From: Methanosarcinaceae archaeon | GTDB lineage: Archaea > Halobacteriota > Methanosarcinia > Methanosarcinales > Methanosarcinaceae | Assembly (NCBI GenBank): GCA_017613335.1 | Contig: JAGAEB010000120.1 | Location: 1 to 14,029, forward strand | DNA length: 14,029 nt | Reading direction: 5' to 3' | Part shown: piece after piece, positions 1 through 5,649 of the stretch | Numbering within the stretch: position 1 is the stretch's first letter | Layout of the letters: each line of letters opens with the position of its first letter | Notes under the pieces: generated by a model | What the model saw: only the letters and a program-made list of their open reading frames with translations | What the model was told of the DNA's origin: nothing | The model's database searches: none | Position numbers and translations under genes: made by a program

Positions 1-84
1 ACGTATGAACACCTGTACGGAGACAATCCGAAAAACGACATCACAGATGAAACGTTCAAGGAACAGGTACATAATACGGAATAT
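1..84 (+). repeat. 84-bp perfect inverted copy of methyltransferase gene interior
   Basis: Bases 1-84 are the exact reverse complement of bases 1662-1745, by base-by-base comparison. In the methyltransferase gene the block encodes residues 39-66 (TYEHLYGD to HNTEY, counting from the ATG at 1859). The match ends at base 84/1662 and may extend left of the window. Here the block lies antisense to its source and is fused to the endonuclease frame after a tyrosine codon at 81-83. The junction has about four shared bases (atat). Confidence 0.95.
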
Positions 85-629
85 ACGAAGTTCGTCTTCA
101 TAGATGCATTCAGAAGTGTTGACGGGCTTCCGAGCATCGATTTTATGCTGAAATCCGTTTTCTGATCTCCTGTCAGAGAATCATGGATCACAAGCGTGAT
201 ATCTGCTTTGTCTGACGATTTCGCTTTAATTTTTTCACACAGGATGCTTTTTGAAAAATCGTAAACTTCAGGGCATTCAAAAACACCGTTCCTTTTTTCC
301 GATCTGATCTGTCTCAGAAGCTTTTCGGCGTTTTTTCTGAATTCACATATCGGGATTTCTGCAAGAACATCCCCCGATGAATAATCTTTGACGATGATGT
401 TTTCAGATCTCATATATTCGATCTGACCTCTTTTTCCTGCTCTGTTTTCGATATCCCTGATGACGGAATAAATATCATAATACAGGGACGGGATCCTGCG
501 GATTTTTTTATCCGCGGCATACATCCTTCCGTCTGCCAGAAGTTTCAGGAAGACATAGAGTTCACTCCATTCGCCCTTGTTCCCGGTTTTTTTCTCTGAA
601 ATATCGTATTTTTCCTTTTCTTCACTCAT
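1..629 (-). pseudogene. HpaII-family type II restriction endonuclease, N-terminal half, broken by the inverted repeat
   Basis: The frame opens at ATG 629 with a weak AGGGA site upstream, 57 bases after the methyltransferase stop, and stays open to the window edge. Residues 1-183 look like the R.HpaII family (recognition CCGG): TGNKGEWSELY near residues 15-25, AKSSDKADI near 136-144, and SIKSMLGSPSTLLNAS near 161-176, followed by TNFVY. These match conserved stretches of that family as I recall it. R.HpaII is about 358 residues, so roughly half is present. After Y183 the family resemblance stops, because the DNA becomes the inverted methyltransferase copy (1-84) and the translation turns into an unrelated antisense peptide. 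If the junction is real, the enzyme is truncated and probably inactive. If it is an assembly or amplification chimera, the intact gene lies elsewhere in the genome. It probably shares an operon with the methyltransferase. Confidence 0.8.
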
Positions 630-686
630 TCCGATCCCTGAGATTTTTCCTGTCAGTCTGCTGCAATCCGAAACACGTACGGATGA

Positions 687-1859
687 TCATCGGTTCCTGT
701 TTCTGTCAGTGTTTCCGGCATCCCCTTTTTTGTTTTTCTGATCTTTTTCAAGATTTTTCAGGCACTTTTTCATGAACTTAGCCATTTCCTCGACAGCGGG
801 AATCGTCACGGCATTTCCGAACTGTTTATATGCCTGAGCGTTTGAAATCCCGTCAGGCAGGCTGAATCTGTCTTCGCCGTTTTCCATGAATCCGTAACCG
901 ACAAATCCCTGAAGTTTTCCCCATTCACGCGGCGTCATCATCCGGATTCCTGCATCGTTCAGCGGCGTTTTTTTCCCGGGAACGATCATTCCGGCCACAG
1001 ATTCCTGAGGATCGTAGACCAAATTCCTCTCTTTTCCTGAACCGCCGGTCGCAAGCAGCGCATTTGAACATGGATTTTCTATTTCAGGGCTGTTGACGAT
1101 CATATAGCCGAATCCGTTGCCGCGATTTTTGTGTCTTTCCCTGTGTTTTTTAAGTGTTTCCACATAACCGGATGAGAGATAAAAAGCAGCATCTGCATTC
1201 GTTTCCAAGACATCATTCAGATTGCTGTATATAGGCTGCTTCCTTTTTTCAGGCAGCTGATCCGGCAGGCTGTCGACCGCATCTCCGAAATGTTTTCTTG
1301 AAAATCCCATAATGTAAACCCTGGGGCGGTTCTGAGGGACGCCGAAATTCCTTGAATTCCGTATAAATGAACGCGGATCAAAAACAGGACGCATGTTTCC
1401 GTTTTCATCCGGTTCTTGTCTGACGCCGACGACCTTGTAATCCAGATCATTGACAAGAACGTTGATGATCGTGTTAAATGTCGATCCCTTGTCATGGGAG
1501 ATCAGGTTGTCGACATTTTCCAGCATAAACGCTTTCGGCTGAGTTCTCCTGATGATATCGGCAATGTCAAAAAACAGAGTTCCTCTCGTTTTATCGAGAA
1601 AGCCGAGCTCTTTTCCGGCACGGCTGAACGACTGACAGGGAAATCCCGCCAGCAGGATGTCATATTCCGTATTATGTACCTGTTCCTTGAACGTTTCATC
1701 TGTGATGTCGTTTTTCGGATTGTCTCCGTACAGGTGTTCATACGTCATGCAGGCATACTTGTCAATTTCGGCAGAGAGAACGCATTTAAAATCCCCGGCT
1801 AATTCATAACCGCGGCGGATGCCGCCGATGCCGGCGCAGAGATCGATCATTTTCCACAT
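687..1859 (-). CDS. DNA (cytosine-5-)-methyltransferase, M.HpaII-like
   Basis: This enzyme transfers a methyl group from S-adenosylmethionine to C5 of cytosine. All core motifs are present (numbered from ATG 1859): DLCAGIGG near residues 6-13 for SAM binding, FPCQS with the catalytic cysteine near 73-77, ENV near 114-116, QNRPRVYIMG near 176-185, a target-recognition region between about 190 and 305, TPREWGKLQGF near 309-319, and QFGNAV near 346-351. At 390 residues it is close to M.HpaII (about 358) with a lysine-rich tail. The partner endonuclease downstream and the GNGFGYM segment in the target-recognition region point to CCGG as the site; that specificity is inferred. The start could also be GTG 1868 or ATG 1850. 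ATG 1859 gives a normal distance to motif I. No Shine-Dalgarno is visible, and a TATA box at about 1891-1904 places transcription start near 1870, so the mRNA may be almost leaderless. Confidence 0.93.
   Translation of the reverse strand: MWKMIDLCAGIGGIRRGYELAGDFKCVLSAEIDKYACMTYEHLYGDNPKNDITDETFKEQVHNTEYDILLAGFPCQSFSRAGKELGFLDKTRGTLFFDIADIIRRTQPKAFMLENVDNLISHDKGSTFNTIINVLVNDLDYKVVGVRQEPDENGNMRPVFDPRSFIRNSRNFGVPQNRPRVYIMGFSRKHFGDAVDSLPDQLPEKRKQPIYSNLNDVLETNADAAFYLSSGYVETLKKHRERHKNRGNGFGYMIVNSPEIENPCSNALLATGGSGKERNLVYDPQESVAGMIVPGKKTPLNDAGIRMMTPREWGKLQGFVGYGFMENGEDRFSLPDGISNAQAYKQFGNAVTIPAVEEMAKFMKKCLKNLEKDQKNKKGDAGNTDRNRNR
1662..1745 (-). repeat. Partner copy of the 84-bp inverted repeat, inside the methyltransferase gene
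   Basis: This is the in-frame copy, within an intact open methyltransferase, and so is the likely source of the block at 1-84. The two arms enclose 1577 bases. The ends differ immediately inside the arms: g follows in the methyltransferase sense strand, a at base 85. Confidence 0.95.
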
Positions 1860-1890
1860 AAAAATCACAGTTCAAAACGATGGATGGATT

Positions 1891-1905
1891 CATAATATAA
1901 GAAAT
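1891..1905 (-). promoter_or_regulatory. TATA-like box for the methyltransferase operon
   Basis: On the minus strand this reads TTTCTTATATTATG, close to the archaeal TATA consensus. Its centre lies about 27 bases before position 1870, which would put the transcript start within about a dozen bases of the candidate starts GTG 1868 and ATG 1859. Confidence 0.5.
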
Positions 1906-2148
1906 AATCAAACGGTATTGCATAGAACACATTTCTCCTGTGTTAAGGATCAAAGGATATAAAATTTTAAGGGAACGGGGAGAGAATGGGTCAGAAGAAA
2001 CATCAACACGTTTTCCTGAAAAGATGTCACAGAATGTCACAGACATTCATATAATTGATCGGGATATTGATCAGCGCAGCAATTATTTTTCCGGTTCCGC
2101 ACCGCCGGAGACGGCATTCCCGGCCATGATACCGGAAAATAAAAAAAG

Positions 2149-2161
2149 GATCATAAATAAG
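2149..2161 (+). promoter_or_regulatory. Possible TATA-like box for the Nudix gene
   Basis: The sequence atcataaataagg lies about 45 bases before the ATG at 2201. This would leave a leader of roughly 20 bases, long enough to include the AGGA ribosome binding site at 2189-2192. It is judged by eye only. Confidence 0.3.
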
Positions 2162-2200
2162 GAAACACCGTAAAACAAATGGTACTTCAGGAATAAGATC

Positions 2201-2617
2201 ATGAAACATCTCCATGTCGCAGCAGCCGTTCTGATCTTTGAAGGCAGGATCCTGTGTCTTCAGAGAAACGTTTCTTCTTACGATTACATTTCATACAAAT
2301 TCGAATTTCCGGGCGGCAAGATCGAGCCCGGGGAAACGAAAGAAGAAGCCCTCATGCGCGAACTTTCAGAAGAACTGGATATTTCCGTCAGGATTTCTCC
2401 TGACGACTTTTTTATGACGGTGCATCATGTCTATCCGGATTTTGAGATCACGATGGAGACATACCTCTGCCCGGTCGGAGCCCCTGCTTTCACGCGGAAG
2501 GAACATATTTCCCATGTCTGGGCAGCGCCTGAAGAAATGAAAAAACTCGACTGGGCGGCGGCGGATCTGCCGGTCGTTGAAAGCCTTGTCGAAAGATTTC
2601 AGACAGACCGGCCGTAA
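2201..2617 (+). CDS. Nudix (MutT-type) nucleoside triphosphate pyrophosphohydrolase
   Basis: This is a 138-residue single-domain Nudix hydrolase, the only plus-strand gene in the window. The Nudix box begins at G39: GKIEPGE, then RELSEEL at 53-59, matching G-x5-E-x7-RE-U-x-EE-x-G-U except that the late glycine is aspartate (D60), a common variant. Overall it resembles small MutT/CTP-pyrophosphohydrolase proteins that clear oxidised or unusual (d)NTPs; the substrate cannot be read from sequence. FEFPGGK just before the box is typical of MutT. ATG 2201 has an AGGA about eight bases upstream. It ends with TAA 23 bases from the end of the convergent Sel1 gene, and I see no clear terminator between them. 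Confidence 0.9.
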   Translation: MKHLHVAAAVLIFEGRILCLQRNVSSYDYISYKFEFPGGKIEPGETKEEALMRELSEELDISVRISPDDFFMTVHHVYPDFEITMETYLCPVGAPAFTRKEHISHVWAAPEEMKKLDWAAADLPVVESLVERFQTDRP

Positions 2618-2640
2618 ATGAAGAGCCGGCCTGCATGCGG

Positions 2641-3873
2641 TCAGATTTCGTCCGTCTCTTCTGACGCTTTCAGGAAAAGAGCCTCGGCCGTCTTCAGGGC
2701 TTCGAGGGAATACGGGTCGCCTCCTTCGGCGTCTTTTGTGATCTTTTCATAGATTTCTTCGGGGCGGATGTCTTTCCTGACCGGGACGTCTTCGGGATCG
2801 GGCATATCTGAAAGATCGAAATCCGTCAGATCGTCTGAAAGCGTTTCTGTTCCGGAGAGCATTCCGGCTTCCGGAGAGAGATCTTTTCCGGACGGGACGT
2901 TTCCGGACAGAATGTCTCCGGACAGGACGTCTCCCGACAGAATGTCACCGGACAGGACGTCTCCCGACAGAAGGTCACCGGACAGGACGTCTCCCGACAG
3001 AAGGTCTCCGGACAGGACATCTCCCGACAGAAGGTCTCCGGACAGGACGTCTGCGAGGGTGTCGTCTGACGGGCCGTCTTCCTCATTGAGTTCTTCGATG
3101 GCCGTCAGGTACCACATGAGGGCTTTGTTCTTGTTTTTCCGGACATATTTTCCGCAGGCATAGAGATTGCCGAGGATCAGAGCGGATGACAGATCGCCGC
3201 CGAGGGCGGCTTTCGTATACCATCTGACGGCGGCTTTCGTGTCCGGTTCCGTGACGATGCCGTTTTCACAGAAGCCGGCCAGATTCCGCTGGGCTTCCGG
3301 CCAGCCGTCAGCCGATGCGCGGGAATACCAGAGGAAAGCTTTTCTGAGATCGGCTTTCGTGCCGATGCCCAGTTCATAACAGGAGGCCGTCATGTTCTTC
3401 CAGACCGGATGTGCGTCAGGCTGAACGGCGCGGAATCTGATCTCTCTGAAAAGGGCGGCAGCATCCGGAATATTATCTTCTTCGGAAAAAACACGGGATA
3501 AAAGATCTGATGTCATGTCGTCATCGAGGCACTCTTCCTTTTCCGCGCGGCGTCTGCAGATCCTGTTGCGGCAGATCTCGCCGACAAGTTCGCCGCCGGC
3601 GGCAGCCGCATCATAATATTTCTCTGCTTTTTCGTCGTTTTTCCGGACGAAGAACCCGTATTCATAGCAGGTGCCGACGATCACGCAGGCTGTTACCTGT
3701 CCGGCATCGGCGGCTCTGCGATACCATCTGAAAGCTTCGCGTCTGTTTTTTTCAACGCCGTCTCCTTTGAGATAATGATCCGCAACGATGGCCTGCGCAT
3801 CGGCGTTTCCGCTTTCTGCGGCTTTTCTGAACCAGAAAAAGGCTTTTTCCGGATCGCTCCGCACAGGCGGCAT
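2641..3873 (-). CDS. Sel1-repeat protein, downstream half (possibly one gene with the frame upstream of TAG 3973)
   Basis: From the first ATG (3873) the frame encodes 410 residues of Sel1-like repeats (about 36 residues, pattern A-LA-Y-G-V-D-KA-WY-KAAE-G), e.g. KAFFWFRKAAESG, EAFRWYRRAADAG, KAFLWYSRASADG, KAAVRWYTKAALGG. A linker near residues 270-335 is a tandem decapeptide of the VLSGDLLSGD type, encoded by roughly 30-bp repeats at 2893-3052. An acidic tail with one repeat-like helix pair follows. Sel1 repeats form alpha-solenoid scaffolds for protein-protein contacts; the partner is unknown. No signal peptide or membrane segment is visible. ATG 3873 is a poor start: no Shine-Dalgarno precedes it, it lies inside a Sel1 repeat, and the same frame is open with repeat-like sequence (KTGDTDACLKLAVIYD) for 33 codons back to the TAG, with no ATG, GTG or TTG. 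The gene is therefore best seen as the continuation of the upstream frame. Confidence 0.8.
   Translation of the reverse strand: MPPVRSDPEKAFFWFRKAAESGNADAQAIVADHYLKGDGVEKNRREAFRWYRRAADAGQVTACVIVGTCYEYGFFVRKNDEKAEKYYDAAAAGGELVGEICRNRICRRRAEKEECLDDDMTSDLLSRVFSEEDNIPDAAALFREIRFRAVQPDAHPVWKNMTASCYELGIGTKADLRKAFLWYSRASADGWPEAQRNLAGFCENGIVTEPDTKAAVRWYTKAALGGDLSSALILGNLYACGKYVRKNKNKALMWYLTAIEELNEEDGPSDDTLADVLSGDLLSGDVLSGDLLSGDVLSGDLLSGDVLSGDILSGDVLSGDILSGNVPSGKDLSPEAGMLSGTETLSDDLTDFDLSDMPDPEDVPVRKDIRPEEIYEKITKDAEGGDPYSLEALKTAEALFLKASEETDEI
2893..3052 (-). repeat. 30-bp tandem repeat encoding an LSGD-rich linker
   Basis: On the plus strand the unit is close to ctccggacaggacgtctccc-gacagaaggt, about five times, with small changes (aatg for aagg, cacc for tccc). 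It encodes alternating VLSGD and LLSGD/ILSGD pentads. All units keep frame, so loss or gain of units would change linker length without breaking the protein. Flanking pentads (SGNVP, SGKDL) are decayed copies. Confidence 0.9.
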
Positions 3874-3972
3874 GAGAAGATCGTTGTCATAGATGACGGC
3901 CAGTTTCAGACAGGCATCGGTGTCGCCGGTCTTCGCCCGTTCCTCGAGACTGCGGATCTCGCAGCCGGCGAA

Positions 3973-3975
3973 CTA
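3973..3975 (-). other. In-frame TAG codon between two Sel1 frames; candidate readthrough/pyrrolysine site
   Basis: The codon is seen directly (cta on the plus strand). The frame on both sides is the same, and the 36-residue Sel1 spacing is kept if the TAG counts as one residue: from FEPAAKYLE through the TAG to LEERAKTG is exactly 36 positions. Pyrrolysine insertion at TAG is known in several methanogens. Whether this genome decodes it is not shown here. Confidence 0.5.
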
Positions 3976-5232
3976 CGCTTTTTCACGGGCCGATCTTTTC
4001 ATGTTCTCCAGATATTTCGCGGCCGGTTCAAAGCCTTCTCTGACCGCCCGCCTGAAATAGGTACCTGCTTTTTCATAATCCGTTCCCATGCCGGCGACGC
4101 CTGCTTCATAGAACATGCCCGCCGTGATCATGCTGCGGATATTTCCGTCCTCGGCTGAACTTTTGGCCCAGACGAGCGCGGCCGTCTCGTTTTTCTGAAC
4201 GCCTGTTCCCATGTAGTAGCAGGCCGCAACGCCCGAGTCGCCGTCTCTGTCGCCTTCCACGGCCGCTTTCATGAAATACTCGAAAGCTTTGCTGCCGTTC
4301 TTCCGGGTGCCGCAGCCGCTCATGTAGCAGTCCGCCAGCTTCGTGTACGCCGGGACGAATCCCCTCTTGGCGGCTTTTCTGTAATACCGGAAAGCTTTCT
4401 TCGGATCCGGCGCGATCTTCCCCAGACCGTTCGAATAAACATCACCGAGATCTTTCAGAGCCGGCGGAAATCCGGATGAAGCAGACTTTTCAAGCCAGGA
4501 AACGGCTTTTTTGAGAAGTTCCGGTTTTCCGTCGCCTGCGGGATCGTCATCAGGATCCGTTTCAGAAACGTCTTTACCGGAAACGATTTCACCGGAAATG
4601 TCTTTGCCGGAAACGTTTTTATCAGAAACATCTCCGACGGAAACGCTTTCATCAGAAATATCTTCGACGGAAACGTTTTCGACGGAAATGTCTTCGACGG
4701 AAACGTCATCGTCAGGAAGATCTCTGCCGAGAGAAGCCAGGAGGCGGTATTCGAAATAAAGAGCCCTCTGCGCCGGCGGATTGCCGTTTTCGGCGGCTTT
4801 TCTGACCCATTTCAGGGATTCTTTGTCATCTTTTTCGAGGACGTCGCCGCATTTCAGCCGGAAGCCGAGTTCCCACTGAGCGTCCGCAAGACCTGCTTCT
4901 GCTGCAAGAAGGAACCATTTTTTCGCTTCGGCCGCCCTTTCTTTTTCAGAAAGCTTTCCGGCGGGACCGGCACCGGTCGCATAGATATTGCCGATCACAA
5001 ACTGCGCTTTGGAAAGACCGTCTTCCGCCGCTTCCGTGAGCCATGAAAGAGCCTCCTCTGCATTGATTTCCGAACCGACACCGTACAGGCAGCAGAGACC
5101 GTACATGAATTTCCCTTCGGGATCGCCGTCAGAGGCCTGTTCCAGAAAATAGGTAGCCGCTGAATTCTTATCCCTTTCTTCGGCCGTCCGGATGTCTTCC
5201 TCAAAATCTCCCCAATACCAGTCATCAAACAT
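3973..5232 (-). CDS. Sel1-repeat protein, upstream half (ends at TAG)
   Basis: ATG 5232 is chosen because GGAG lies seven bases upstream (5240-5243); an in-frame ATG at 5265 lacks this. The 419 residues hold about eight Sel1 repeats, e.g. EALSWLTEAAEDG, EAKKWFLLAAEAG, KAFRYYRKAAKRG, KAFEYFMKAAVEG, KAGTYFRRAVREG. These are split by a linker (about residues 174-223) of five-residue units (SVEDI, SVENV, SDKNV, SGKDI) encoded at 4563-4713. The predicted solenoid is a cytosolic scaffold without signal peptide or membrane segment, and no enzyme domain is visible. The start region (MFDDWYWGDFEED) is acidic and aromatic. It ends at TAG 3973-3975, the only TAG among the gene stops in the window. The frame continues into the next Sel1 array without a new start, and a readthrough product would be about 863 residues. 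Confidence 0.88.
   Translation of the reverse strand: MFDDWYWGDFEEDIRTAEERDKNSAATYFLEQASDGDPEGKFMYGLCCLYGVGSEINAEEALSWLTEAAEDGLSKAQFVIGNIYATGAGPAGKLSEKERAAEAKKWFLLAAEAGLADAQWELGFRLKCGDVLEKDDKESLKWVRKAAENGNPPAQRALYFEYRLLASLGRDLPDDDVSVEDISVENVSVEDISDESVSVGDVSDKNVSGKDISGEIVSGKDVSETDPDDDPAGDGKPELLKKAVSWLEKSASSGFPPALKDLGDVYSNGLGKIAPDPKKAFRYYRKAAKRGFVPAYTKLADCYMSGCGTRKNGSKAFEYFMKAAVEGDRDGDSGVAACYYMGTGVQKNETAALVWAKSSAEDGNIRSMITAGMFYEAGVAGMGTDYEKAGTYFRRAVREGFEPAAKYLENMKRSAREKA
4563..4713 (-). repeat. 15-bp degenerate tandem repeat encoding a Ser/Asp/Val linker
   Basis: There are about ten units near ttcgacggaaacg-tt on the plus strand, each giving a pentad such as SVEDI, SDESV or SGKDV. It is more decayed than the LSGD repeat in the downstream half but has the same pentad logic (a serine followed by an acidic residue every five) and also sits between Sel1 blocks. 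Confidence 0.85.
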
Positions 5233-5428
5233 ATTACCGCTCCATTTTTCCGTTTTGCAGCACACTGTTTTTCAATTTTTGTTTGATTCTTGCGCCCTGA
5301 CATTTCCCGTGTCCGGACTGTCCCGGACATCTGTTTTTCCGGCGCGCCGCATCCCTGACGGCATCATCTCCGGACAGACGGGCCGGAACAGAGAAAACAC
5401 CTGTCAGGAATGTCAAAGCCCGCATGTA

Positions 5429-5440
5429 ATTTATAAATTT
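5429..5440 (-). promoter_or_regulatory. TATA-like box for the Sel1 gene
   Basis: The minus strand reads AAATTTATAAAT in an AT island between GC-rich flanks. It would start a transcript near 5405 with a leader of roughly 170 bases before ATG 5232. Confidence 0.45.
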
Positions 5441-5475
5441 TATTCCCGGGCAGACTCCGGGAAAAATCCCGTTAT

Positions 5476-5516
5476 GAAAGTGAGAAGTCACGAAAGTGAG
5501 AAGTCACGAAAGTGAG
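5476..5516 (-). repeat. Three 16-bp iterons, each with a GTGA-N4-TCAC dyad
   Basis: The unit gaaagtgagaagtcac occurs at 5476-5491 and 5492-5507, followed by a partial third copy at 5508-5516. Each full unit contains gtga-gaag-tcac, a perfect 4-bp dyad. The array lies about 35-75 bases upstream of the TATA-like box on the minus strand, a position expected for an activator or multimeric regulator of the Sel1 gene. Confidence 0.75.
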
Positions 5517-5522
5517 CAGCCG

Positions 5523-5577
5523 CTGAAAAAAGAAACGGCAGAAGGGAACGGATGAAATTTCCGTCCGTCTTCTGCCG
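5523..5577 (-). terminator. cbiP: Stem-loop/T-tract terminator after cbiP
   Basis: cggcagaag (5536-5544) pairs with cttctgccg (5569-5577), and an inner acgga/tccgt stem can form within the loop. On the minus strand the hairpin is followed by TTTCTTTTTT (5526-5535), 73 bases beyond the cbiP stop. Archaea usually terminate at U-tracts, and a hairpin may help. Confidence 0.75.
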
Positions 5578-5649
5578 CCGCCGGCCGGATCCTTCCGGAT
5601 CCGGGCTGTGAAAGATGTCTTTGCATTCTTTTTCCGGTCATGCCCGGTT

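Larger units (their letters stand above)
1869..2200. other. Divergent intergenic region between methyltransferase and Nudix gene
   Basis: This stretch is AT-richer than its neighbours and should hold two diverging promoters. I see no convincing gene in it. A nested motif lies at 2024-2048: atgtcac occurs twice, and gaatgt (2032-2037) pairs with acattc (2043-2048) across cacag. It could be a small regulator site. Many A and T runs are present (for example 1951-1970). Confidence 0.5.
5233..5649. other. Intergenic region upstream of the Sel1 gene: promoter, iterons and cbiP terminator
   Basis: From the cbiP end towards the Sel1 start it holds a terminator hairpin (5523-5577), three iterons (5476-5516), a TATA-like box (5429-5440) and a leader of about 170 bases. 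That leader contains a 7-bp hairpin, tgtccgg (5310-5316) with ccggaca (5323-5329). A GC-rich stretch with several CCGG sites lies at 5580-5608. I see no supported coding frame. Confidence 0.6.

Noticed and set aside
1940..2173. 77-codon plus-strand frame between methyltransferase and Nudix gene
   Set aside because: No ribosome binding site, no conserved pattern, and it overlaps the likely divergent promoter region.
2768..3163. Plus-strand frame rich in SPDRTSPDR repeats
   Set aside because: It is simply the other strand of the LSGD tandem repeat. No start signal, and the minus-strand frame carries the Sel1 repeats.
5234..5491. 85-codon minus-strand frame upstream of the Sel1 gene
   Set aside because: It begins within the iterons upstream of the TATA-like box, has no ribosome binding site, and has shadow-like composition.
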